Source: Roseibacillus persicicus (GTDB lineage: Bacteria; Verrucomicrobiota; Verrucomicrobiia; Verrucomicrobiales; Akkermansiaceae). Taken from it: 64,000 nt of DNA. The notes under the pieces are model-generated. The model was given only the letters and a program-made list of their open reading frames with translations, was not told where the DNA came from and did no database searches. The stretch is from assembly GCF_014651675.1 (NCBI RefSeq), contig NZ_BMXI01000005.1:240143-304142 (forward strand). The letters run 5' to 3'. Positions 26,263 through 35,600 of the stretch are shown in pieces (position 1 is the first letter of the stretch; each line of letters opens with the position of its first letter). Position numbers and translations under genes: made by a program.

Positions 26263-29262
26263 ATGCATCCGATGAAGCCCATTTCCCTTACCCTCATTCT
26301 TACAATATTCCTTTCGTTTTTGGTTCAAGCACGGGAGACGTTTCAGTTGGATGACCACTGGACCTTTGCACCGGTGGAATCTGTGACGGGGAAGGCTCCC
26401 TCGGAAGGGTTTCGGCCGGTTCAGATTCCTCACGATTGGTCGTGGGAAGCTGGCCCGCAGAAGGGAGGGGCCCAGGCAGACAAGGGTGGTTATCGCATTG
26501 GAGGCGTTGGTTGGTATCGCTGTGGCTTCACCTTGCCGGAATCTTTTTCCCAGCAGAGAGTGGTGATTCAGTTCGATGGCGTCTATCGCAATGCGACGGT
26601 CTTTCTGAACGGTCACGAGCTGGGGTCCCGGCCCTATGGATTCATCAGCTTCGAGTATGAGGTAACCCCCTTTCTGAAGGATGGAGAAAACCTGTTAGAG
26701 GTGAGAGTTGACTGCAGCAAAGAGCCTTCTACCCGTTGGTATCATCCCTGTGGGATTTACGCCCCAGTGCGTCTTGAGGCGAGTCATCCTGGCGCGCGAT
26801 TGGTCGAGGACGAGGTTTTCATCACGACCCCGGAGATTACAGCGGAGTTTGCTACTGTGAATCTCGCGCTCGAACGGACAGGAGAAGTTGGGGACAGCTG
26901 CTTGATTGAGATTTTGGATGATTCGGGAGCTCTCGTTGCCTCCAACGAGGCTTCGGGGGCCCTGAAGTTCTCGACCAGTCTCCGGGTCAAGAACCCGAGC
27001 TTGTGGTCCCCAGATTCGCCGACACTCTATACCGCGAGGGTTTCTTTGTTAGATGACGGAAAGAAATTGGACGAGCTGGAGATTCCCTTCGGGATCCGTT
27101 CGATTCGCTGGGATGCGGCAACGGGTTTTCATCTCAATGGAGAAGTAACCAAGTTAAAGGGTGTCTGCGAACACTTGACGGGGGGACCAGTAGGAGGCGC
27201 TTGGCCTGAGCCTTTGCTCGAGTGGAAGCTTCGTCTCCTCAAGACGATGGGATGCAACGCGATTCGGACCGCGCACAATCCTCAGATTCCGGCCTTCTAT
27301 GACCTTTGCGATCGTCTCGGGATTTTGGTTATGAACGAGGCCTTTGATGGATGGAAACGGAAGGCTCCGCAGGATTACGGAGCGCTCGATTTCGATAAAT
27401 GGTGGCGGGAGGATTTAAGTGCATTCATTCGTAGGGACCGCAATCATCCTTGCGTGGTTGTCTGGTCGGTGGGCAACGAGACGGGGGGGCCGGTTGCCAA
27501 GCAGTTGGTGGAGGTTTGCCATCAGCTGGACCCCACCCGACCGGTCACTTCCGGTCACTCGGGTTCGAACTTTATGGATGTCTATGGGGTCAATGGTCAT
27601 TCCGAGTCGCAGAAGTTCTTCAAGGAAAAGCGGCCCGATAAACCCTTTGTCGCGACCGAAGCTCCACATACCTGGCAAGTGCGTGGATTCTATAAATCGA
27701 AGACCTGGTATCGCGACGGGTTCCCGAACAAGCGCCAGCAACCATTCGAGACTCCTGATCTCACTGAAGACGAAATCTTCTCCAATGCCTTCCTCGCACC
27801 CGATGACATGGCGAACGGAAAGCAGATTTTCAATTCGTCCTATGACAATGGGCTGGTTCGCATCAATGCGCGGCAGAACTGGGAAAAGATGCGCGACCTG
27901 CCTTGGTACTCCGGTCACTTCCGCTGGACTGGTTTCGACTATCCTGGCGAGGCGGGCTACGTGCACGGGGGGTGGCCCTTCCACTCCTTTGCGGGAGGGG
28001 CGCTAGACCTGGGTGGATTCAAGAAGGACCTCTATTACTTCTACCAAAGCCAGTGGACTAGCAAACCGATGGTTCACATTTTACCACACTGGACCCACCC
28101 CGGAATGAAGCCGGAGACTCAAGTTCCCATTCATGTCTATTCCAATGCGGATGAGATTGAACTTTTTCACAACGGTCAATCCTTGGGGGCTCAAAAGCCG
28201 GGACTGAAATGGGATGAGATGCAGTGTGAGTGGATGGTCCCGTGGATTCCAGGTGAACTGATTGCAGTGGCTCGAAACGAAGGTCGCGAGGTTGCACGTC
28301 ACGAGCATCACACCAGTGGCGCTCCACGTGCCTTGCAGATTGAACATGAGTCTTTGGGCAAGGGATTCCATATCCTGACCCTTTCAAGCGTTGATGAGGA
28401 GGGTCACTTTTATCCCTACGGCGAGAACTCGATTTTCACTTCCAGTGGCTCAGGGGTGAGGATTCTCTCCTTTGAAAACGGGCATCTGGCTGATACTGAC
28501 AAGCCGGTGGCTGCAAATCGTCGAGCCTTCATGGGGAAAGCCCGTCTCTTCTTGGAAGGGGAGGGAGAACCGATAACGGTCGGAGCCATTCTAGGGGAGC
28601 GGCGGCAATTGACCTCCGAGCAAGTTGCCATTGATGTGCTTCGGGTGGAGCCAACTGGTGAGGTGTTGGAAAGTTCGTTTGCCATCCACTACACCTCGGA
28701 TGGGAGCCAGCCCACAACTGCCAGCCCTCGATATCATGCTCCATTCCCGGTTCCCTCATCCTGCGTGGTCAAGGCGGTCGCCTACTTGGATGGTGAGCCT
28801 GTTTTGAAAATGGAGGAGTCTTTCGGCTCTGATTTTGGGCTTCATTGGTATGATGCCAGCGAGGTTGCCAACAATCAGTCCGCCACCGCGCTACAAGCGG
28901 AGTCCGCGAAGTTCTCTCAGGCCAGGGTGAGTTCTTATGGCAAAGGTTTCAACGGGAAGGGCTATCTTGATTTTGGTGGTCGTGAGGGGAAGGTTGAGTT
29001 TTATCAGGAGAATGATGGGCCTGCCGGTCAGGCGATTCTGGAAATTCGCTATGCCCTCGCTGACCCAAAGCGGACCCGCCCAGTGGATGTTATCGTGAAT
29101 GGAAAGACCGTCTCATCAAGAGCCTTCCCTAGAACTGAGTCGTGGTCCAACGACTGGAGAACGATCGAAATTCCCTGCGAGATCAGAAATGGTGCGAATA
29201 CCATTCTGTTGAAATCCAAGGGGCAGTCAGCGCCAAATATCGACCAGATTGAGTTTCGGTAG
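26263..29262 (+). CDS. secreted glycoside hydrolase family 2 (beta-galactosidase-type) with C-terminal carbohydrate-binding modules
   Basis: About 999 residues with a signal peptide (ISLTLILTIFLSFLVQA). Domains: GH2 sugar-binding (about 20-180: IPHDWSWEAGPQKGG, GVGWYRCGFTLPE, VFLNGHELGSRPYGF), Ig-like (about 185-290), and a TIM barrel (about 290-590) with acid/base Glu406 in WSVGNETGG and nucleophile Glu466 in VATEAPHTW. A DUF4982-like module (about 600-690: VYSNADEIELFHNGQSLG) and a GH2 C-terminal domain follow, then a chitobiase-like sandwich (about 800-850: IHYTSDGSQPTTASPRYHAP) and a CBM35/CBM6-like end (about 870-999). The architecture fits beta-galactosidases. The frame opens at a TTG (26257); ATG 26263 or 26272 is more plausible. 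It is followed by the beta-helix gene 83 bp downstream and probably co-regulated with the divergent operon. Confidence 0.9.
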   Translation: MHPMKPISLTLILTIFLSFLVQARETFQLDDHWTFAPVESVTGKAPSEGFRPVQIPHDWSWEAGPQKGGAQADKGGYRIGGVGWYRCGFTLPESFSQQRVVIQFDGVYRNATVFLNGHELGSRPYGFISFEYEVTPFLKDGENLLEVRVDCSKEPSTRWYHPCGIYAPVRLEASHPGARLVEDEVFITTPEITAEFATVNLALERTGEVGDSCLIEILDDSGALVASNEASGALKFSTSLRVKNPSLWSPDSPTLYTARVSLLDDGKKLDELEIPFGIRSIRWDAATGFHLNGEVTKLKGVCEHLTGGPVGGAWPEPLLEWKLRLLKTMGCNAIRTAHNPQIPAFYDLCDRLGILVMNEAFDGWKRKAPQDYGALDFDKWWREDLSAFIRRDRNHPCVVVWSVGNETGGPVAKQLVEVCHQLDPTRPVTSGHSGSNFMDVYGVNGHSESQKFFKEKRPDKPFVATEAPHTWQVRGFYKSKTWYRDGFPNKRQQPFETPDLTEDEIFSNAFLAPDDMANGKQIFNSSYDNGLVRINARQNWEKMRDLPWYSGHFRWTGFDYPGEAGYVHGGWPFHSFAGGALDLGGFKKDLYYFYQSQWTSKPMVHILPHWTHPGMKPETQVPIHVYSNADEIELFHNGQSLGAQKPGLKWDEMQCEWMVPWIPGELIAVARNEGREVARHEHHTSGAPRALQIEHESLGKGFHILTLSSVDEEGHFYPYGENSIFTSSGSGVRILSFENGHLADTDKPVAANRRAFMGKARLFLEGEGEPITVGAILGERRQLTSEQVAIDVLRVEPTGEVLESSFAIHYTSDGSQPTTASPRYHAPFPVPSSCVVKAVAYLDGEPVLKMEESFGSDFGLHWYDASEVANNQSATALQAESAKFSQARVSSYGKGFNGKGYLDFGGREGKVEFYQENDGPAGQAILEIRYALADPKRTRPVDVIVNGKTVSSRAFPRTESWSNDWRTIEIPCEIRNGANTILLKSKGQSAPNIDQIEFR

Positions 29263-29344
29263 CTGAGCGGGATGCGGTGAAATGTTAGAACTGTTCGGAG
29301 GGTATTTTTGAGTGTCTGGTCCTCTTGGGTGTGGCGTTGATTTC

Positions 29345-31510
29345 ATGAAAAAATTGTTAAAGCTCGGGTTCTTTTGTTTCGGAACTTTTCTTTGCGAAGG
29401 GGCCGACTTCTATCTTTCACCCAGCGGTTCTGATGAGTGGTCGGGCAAGCTCGCAGAGGCCAATGAAGAGGGAACGGATGGTCCTTTCGCGTCCTTGGAG
29501 AGAGGACGTGATGCGGTGAGAGAATTGAAACGAGAGAAGGCCGGGGACATCGTAGTTCAGCTGCGCGGCGGAACCTATTCCTTGGAAGATACCGTGGTCT
29601 TTGGTTTGGAGGATTCGGGTAACGATGAGACTCGAGTTACCTTTGAGGCATATTCCGACGAGAAACCGGTATTTTCCTCAGCGGTTCAGATTGAAGGTTG
29701 GAAGAAAGTGGATGGTCTCCTGAAAGGTCTTCCCGAGAAGTCCCGCGGAAAGATTTGGCAGGCGGAGGTGCCCGAAAAGTTTCATACGCTCTTTGATGAT
29801 AAAGGCATACTGCCAAGAGCTCGGTCCGCTGGCTTTATTCCCCTCGAGGGCAGCGGGAGAGACCGGCTTCGCTTTCCGAAAGGTCTTTTGAAAAACTGGG
29901 CGAACGTGGAGGATGTGGAGATCGTGGTGCGCCCTCATCATGCGTGGATCGTTAATATCCTGCCTTTGGTCTCGGTTGATGAGGAGAAGCAGATTGCTCG
30001 CACTGCGGTCGAGTCGACTTATGTGATGAACAGGTTGCACTTTCTCAAGACCACGAATTCGTGCTGGGTGGAGAACGTGCTTGAGGCGCTTGATGAACCG
30101 GGGGAGTGGGTGCTGAATACCCAAACTGGAAAGCTCTATCTCTGGCCGCGTGAGGAGGGAAAGCCGACCGATATCCGAGCCCCGCGCTTGATTGAATATC
30201 TCCGCGTGGAAGGCCGCATCGACAAGACGGGGCCCAAAGACATCCCCGTGCGCAACCTGATTTTCCGGGGGCTGACTTTTCTCCATGGAGAGCGCTATCG
30301 CATGGAGGCAGATGATGCAGGGCTGCAGCACGACTGGGATTTTCACGATAAGGCCAATGCGCTGCTGCGACTGCGTGGTGCCGAAGGTTGTCGTATCGAG
30401 GATTGCCACTTTGGTCCTAGTGGTAGTGGTGCCATTCGGCTGGATCTGCACGCCCAGCAGAATCAAATCACGGGGAATCACATCGAACAGATGGGGGGAG
30501 CCGGCATACTCTTGTGTGGCTATGGTCCGGGGACCAAGGACCTCAATCATCACAACGTGGTCTTCAATAATCACATCCATCACACCGGTCGCATCTACTC
30601 CCATTCCCCCGGAATCATGGTCTGGCAAAGCGGGGAGAATCGAGTGGCTAACAACCTGGTGCACCATACACCCTATACCAGCATCATCGTTTCGGGCTGC
30701 ATGACCGATTTTTTCAAAAAAGGAGGAAGGGAGTTGGGGCGAACTCTGCGACGGCACGAGCTGCCCAAGTTCGGGAAGAAAATTTCATTGGAGGACGTTC
30801 GGCCCTATCTCCATAGCCATGATAATCTGATCGAATACAACGAGATTCACCATGCCATGGAGGAATTGGGAGATGGCAATGGAATCTATATCCGGGGAGC
30901 GGGGGCAGGGAATGTGATCCGCGGAAACTACATCCATCACATGGTCGCTCCCATGATCATGCAGGCTGCCATTCGGACTGATGGGGGGCAGAAGGACACT
31001 CTCATCACCGGAAACTTAATCTACAAGTGCACCTCGCAGGGGATTCTCACCAAGCTCAATAACCGTTGCGAAAATAACATCGTCGCCGATCTCATCGCCC
31101 CTCCTCGCGGCTATTATTTGTCGGTTCGCGAAGGCCCTATGACGGGCGCAACCATTCAGCGAAACATTCTCTATGCCTCCACTCGGGAGGTGACCTTCAT
31201 CGACGAGTTGGAGGCAAGAAGAAACAACGCCTCAGAAGACCGGCGTGGTCGGGTTCTTGCCCGCTCCAAGGATGCGGACACCGATTTCAACATTTACTTC
31301 TGCGCGGCTGACTCTGAGCTGTCCGACGACTTTCTCAAAGCGCAGCAGGCCAATGGGGTCGACCTCAACAGCCTCTCGACCGACCCGCTGTTTGTCGATG
31401 CGGAGAACGGAGATTTCCGACTTCGCCCCGAATCTCCGGCCTTGAAGCTGGGCTTCGTACCAATAGATGTCTCTCGGGCCGGCTTGCGAAGCGAAGCTTT
31501 GCCAAACTAG
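29345..31510 (+). CDS. secreted right-handed parallel beta-helix protein (GH141-like)
   Basis: A 721-residue protein with a signal peptide (KLLKLGFFCFGTFLCEGA). The start of the mature part, DFYLSPSGSDEWSGKLAEAN, then DGPFASLERGRDAVRELK and VQLRGGTYSLEDTV, is typical of pectate-lyase-like right-handed beta-helix proteins. PbH1-type turns follow: RIEDCHFGPSGSGAIRL, NQITGNHIEQMGGAGILL, NRVANNLVHHTPYTSIIVSG, NGIYIRGAGAGNVIRGNYIH. The overall form resembles GH141 (fucosidase/xylanase-type) enzymes, but family assignment is uncertain without a search. The ATG at 29345 is chosen; the GTG at 29312 would bury the signal peptide. Its TAG stop shares a CTAG with the TAG of the convergent barrel gene (31507-31510). 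Confidence 0.8.
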   Translation: MKKLLKLGFFCFGTFLCEGADFYLSPSGSDEWSGKLAEANEEGTDGPFASLERGRDAVRELKREKAGDIVVQLRGGTYSLEDTVVFGLEDSGNDETRVTFEAYSDEKPVFSSAVQIEGWKKVDGLLKGLPEKSRGKIWQAEVPEKFHTLFDDKGILPRARSAGFIPLEGSGRDRLRFPKGLLKNWANVEDVEIVVRPHHAWIVNILPLVSVDEEKQIARTAVESTYVMNRLHFLKTTNSCWVENVLEALDEPGEWVLNTQTGKLYLWPREEGKPTDIRAPRLIEYLRVEGRIDKTGPKDIPVRNLIFRGLTFLHGERYRMEADDAGLQHDWDFHDKANALLRLRGAEGCRIEDCHFGPSGSGAIRLDLHAQQNQITGNHIEQMGGAGILLCGYGPGTKDLNHHNVVFNNHIHHTGRIYSHSPGIMVWQSGENRVANNLVHHTPYTSIIVSGCMTDFFKKGGRELGRTLRRHELPKFGKKISLEDVRPYLHSHDNLIEYNEIHHAMEELGDGNGIYIRGAGAGNVIRGNYIHHMVAPMIMQAAIRTDGGQKDTLITGNLIYKCTSQGILTKLNNRCENNIVADLIAPPRGYYLSVREGPMTGATIQRNILYASTREVTFIDELEARRNNASEDRRGRVLARSKDADTDFNIYFCAADSELSDDFLKAQQANGVDLNSLSTDPLFVDAENGDFRLRPESPALKLGFVPIDVSRAGLRSEALPN

Positions 31511-32664
31511 AATCTCCGTCCAATCAAGAAGCCTGCGGAGTAGCCACTGGTCTCGATCTCATACTTGGAGGGTCCGACTCTGACGTCCAGGGTCGGACCA
31601 AGGTCGCCTTGGAAATGGACCGAGGTATACCAATCGGAAGGAAGCTCGCGGGTGACACCGACTCGGCCAAAGAGACCGAGGGCCCAGTCCGTCTGACTGG
31701 AACTGTGATTGAAGCGGGCAAAGGAGGTCGGGGCTTGATTGTCGACGCGCACGGATAGGGATTCGCTTTGAGATGCCGACCACTTGTAGAGGTTGACGGT
31801 TGCTCCAAAGGAAATCTGCCAAGCCCAGCCCGAATCGAAGCTTTCCTGAATGGTTGGTCCGACCGCCAGAGAAAGAGCGTTCAGCTCAATCGACGAGGAC
31901 ACCGAGTTTGCGAAGCTTGCATTTTCGGTATTCAGCAAGACATCATCCTGCACGCGGGAGCTGGGGATGTTGTCGATCTTGGGGCCTGGTCCAGCGTAGG
32001 TTCCTTCGTAATCATCCCGGAGGGGAATGATCAAGCCGGTGGTGTCAAAAGTATCAGTAAAGTCGAGTCGGTAGTCCTCCCGTTGTTGTTGCCCGGAAAA
32101 GGAAGAGAAGCCAAAATTTTGGTCGGTTCCAAAATAAGACAACGAAACCAGCACCCCGCTGATAGGAAGGGAAAAATTCTCTGGCGCGGCGAAATAGATA
32201 TCGCCCATAAGTCCAGCTCCCTTGAGGTCGGAGTCCAAGGTCGGTTGGACCGAGTAGCTGGAGGACTCGCTGTAGTCCGAGCGATAGCCCGTGGCTCCAT
32301 AGGTCAAGCTGTTGGCTTGGACCTGATCCGTGGAATCGTAGCCCCAGTTCCAGGTCAGACCGTTGTCGGCTGTCCCCCCGTCCAGATTGACAAAACCATT
32401 GTCATAGAGCCGGTCGCTGGTCGTGCCGGTGGTTCCAATGGGCGGCAAGGTGAGCGAGTTTCCCCCAATGAAGGAGGGGACCAGTAGATTTTGCGACTGG
32501 CTTTGTCCCTGATAGCGAACGTCCCCAAAGTGGCGATAGTTTGGGCCGACCGCATAGGAGGCTGTCCAACCCGAGTTCTGAGGAGTGTAGGAGATGACGT
32601 CTTTGGAAAAGTCGCCACCGGAGAGGGGAGCAAAGGACAGAAGGTAGAAAAGAGATTTTTTCAT
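31507..32664 (-). CDS. predicted outer-membrane beta-barrel protein
   Basis: About 385 residues with a short signal (KKSLFYLLSFAPLSGG). The remainder is dominated by alternating amphipathic strands rich in Ser, Thr, Tyr and Gly, ending in SGYSAGFLIGRRF with a C-terminal Phe, the usual BAM recognition signature. Later strands such as WAWQISFGATVNLYKW, WALGLFGRVGVTREL and WYTSVHFQGDLGPTLDVRVG are clearly porin-like. No specific family is recognised. The ATG at 32664 is used; the longer frame to 32880 would run 181 bp into the giant gene. It begins 20 bp after the giant gene's stop, so the two form an operon. The barrel may anchor, export or assist the giant surface protein (inference). Confidence 0.75.
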   Translation of the reverse strand: MKKSLFYLLSFAPLSGGDFSKDVISYTPQNSGWTASYAVGPNYRHFGDVRYQGQSQSQNLLVPSFIGGNSLTLPPIGTTGTTSDRLYDNGFVNLDGGTADNGLTWNWGYDSTDQVQANSLTYGATGYRSDYSESSSYSVQPTLDSDLKGAGLMGDIYFAAPENFSLPISGVLVSLSYFGTDQNFGFSSFSGQQQREDYRLDFTDTFDTTGLIIPLRDDYEGTYAGPGPKIDNIPSSRVQDDVLLNTENASFANSVSSSIELNALSLAVGPTIQESFDSGWAWQISFGATVNLYKWSASQSESLSVRVDNQAPTSFARFNHSSSQTDWALGLFGRVGVTRELPSDWYTSVHFQGDLGPTLDVRVGPSKYEIETSGYSAGFLIGRRF

Positions 32665-32683
32665 TTTTATGTGGTTTGGCTCG

Positions 32684-35600
32684 TTAGTTGGGAAGTTGCA
32701 GGACGCGATACATGCGGCTGTCGCAATCGGCGGGATGCTGGTCGGTTCGGGGCATGCCTTGGTCCAGCCATTGGGTCCGGTTCGTTCCGGCTTCGATGAC
32801 CACGGGGGATTGATACCAAACCTCCATGTCGTAGCTATATTGAATCGCGTATCGGCTGCCCGGTTCGGAGTTGAACTCAAGCAGGACGGAGTGATCTTCC
32901 ATGCAGAGGATTCGGTCCACCGCGACTCCGAGGATTTCCGGAGCGGGAGTGGTCGCGGGGAGTGCGGTCTCGCTGCGATGGCTTGGTGACGGTGTTAGTC
33001 CTGAGCTGGCAGAGTAGTATTCCAGCATCAATTGCAAAGAGCTTCCCGCCGCCAAGGGCTGTTGGTGGGTGATGGTGTTACTGGAATGACCCCAGAGCTG
33101 ATAGCCATTGGCCAAGTCGTCGATATGGAGCTGGAAACCGCCAATGGCACGGGCTGCCCCGTTGGTGACGGTCACCCTTTGTTCGAAGAGTCCCGTTTGA
33201 CGATTCAAGCTAATAGCCCCTGCCGAAATGGTCGGTGGCGGAATGTCCGGGAGGGTGACTTCCATGGTGGCTTCGGAAAAGGTCCCTTCCAAGTCGGTGA
33301 TGCGAATGGTGAGGGTCGCGGAGCCAGACACATAGGGCGCAAAAACGAGGGAGAGTTCACCGTTGGTCGCCCCGAGGGTGACTGAGGAAAAAATGGTCTC
33401 ATTGGTGTTCTCGACCACCGCATAGCGCATTTGATCCTCGGGGTCGGCGTCAAAGGTGTAGCCCGCGAGGTCTGCGGTGATGGGATCCGCGGCGGGGTTC
33501 GCCGTGAAATCAGGGAGGTCGCTGGTAAAGGCCGGGACATCGTTGACGGGCAGCACCGTAATTGTCGCAGTGGTCTCCACCATCAATCCGCCTTCGTCCG
33601 TGGCTTCCAGTCGCAAGATCGCTTCTCCGTATTGGTCCTGAAGAGGAGTCATGGTGAAACTTTCCGGGACGGGGGACCCAGTCAGCAAAAGCGAGGGATT
33701 TGAATTGGAAACAATGCGATAGACCAAAGCACTGTCGGCGCTCTCCTCATCATCGAAACGATCCCAGAACGAGGAGGTCAGGGGTGCGCTGTCCTCGTCA
33801 ACGGTCAGCGCCAAGGGGCTGGCTGTCGGAGTGTCATTGACCTCGAAGCCGGCAAAGGTGAAAGACCTGCGAACAGGATCGGTCACTCCGTCGGATACTT
33901 CCACTTCAATGGTTTGGAGGCCTCCTTGGTTGTGGAGAAGAGTCCCACTGAGTTCTCCGCTCGAGCTGAGCGAGATCCACTCCGGTCCATCGAGAAGGGA
34001 GAAGTTGAGGGATTCGTCCTCATCATCATGTAGAGCCATGAGTTGATGGGAGAAGGGGATGTCCTCCACCACTTCGGGAATTTCCTGCTCGGGAAGATCG
34101 GGCACGTCGTTGGCGTAGAAGGCCGAGATTTGGCCGTCGTTTCTTGCGATGATGAGGTAGCCGTTCGAGTAGCTCAGTCGCCCTCCGACTGGAATCGTTT
34201 GCACTGGGTCCTCTACCCCGTAGCGGTAGATGTAGGTGTTTTCCTCGGTGGCTGCGATGAGGTAATCATTGAGCAAAAGAGGTTGTCCGGAGATGAAAGT
34301 TTCAAGGGACGGATTGCGATAGGTGGTTTGCAAGGAGCCGGTCGCGAGGTCGTAGCTTGGGAGAGTGTAGCTCTTGAGGGCAAAGACCTCGTTTCCGAAA
34401 ACGGCCGGGCTCCCTGAAAAGCCGCTTTCAACTTGCCATCGGATTTCACGCGATTCCAGGTCCAGACAGTTCAGGTGGGTGGTGCTAATCAACAGCGCCT
34501 CACTGGTTGTGACCGCAGAGACTGTTTTCATGCTCCAGCCGTGCCAATCCCAAGAAGTCGAGAAGTTCCAGATGGGATCTCCCGAGTAGGGGTTGTGTTC
34601 GGTAAAGTTGCCGGCCACCCAGCTGTAGAGCTTTCCGTCAATGAGGGTCGGGGTCCATTCGTCGTATTGGGCTTTGTCTTCGAAGAAGAGCTGATTGCCG
34701 TCGTGGTCGAATCCATAGAGACCACCGTAGGAGCCGCCATTGATATAGATTCCGTCGTCGTTCACTGCCGGAGCCTCGTAGATTTCCCATTGGGCAGTGT
34801 GGGCGGCGGACCAGATACTCTCTCCCGTTTCGGCATCCAGGGCCCATAGCTGGGTATCGCCACTATGATTTCCCCGTTGGAGGTAGATGCGTCCGTTGAA
34901 ATAAGAAGGGGGATTGAGGGAGCGAGCTTCTTCGAACTCGTGGGCCCAGATTTCCTCTCCGGTATCGAGATCGAATGCTCGGGCGTTCACGGGGCCCCCG
35001 AAGTAGACGAGGGGAGTGGTAAAGACTTTTCCATCCGCAATGGCTGCGCGGTTGATGTCGTGCTCTCCCCGAACCATCGCGTCCCAGGCAGGAAGGAAAG
35101 TGTGGGTGCCGAGCGAGGCCGGGTGATGACCGAGGTGAGCGGGATCATTGCCAAAGGTCGTCCAATCGCCGCCATTGCGATTGGCGGGTGTGACCGTGAC
35201 GGAGATAGGCTCACTGGTGGTTGTCTCCACCGCGTTGGTAATGGTCACCGTATAGGACCCCGTGTCCTCAAAGGTGAGACTACGCAAGCTCAAGCGATTG
35301 CGGGTTTCTCCCGAAAGGGCCTCTCCGTCTTTGAACCATTGATAGCTGAAGGGGCCGGTTCCCGAGACAGTCATCCGCAGGGTATGATTTTGACCCTCCC
35401 CGGCGGCGAACGATTCGGAAATCGATTCGATCACGGGAATGTCATTTTCAGAGAGAAGAGCAACATCGAAGGTCTGGGTATAGGACCCTCCATCAGCGGT
35501 TGAAGCCGTCAGGCGGATGGTCTGGCTCGAGAGGCCTGACGGGGTATTTCCGTTCAAGGTCGGCGCGGATGGGGTCCCTCCAATTTGAGCCCATGATAGC

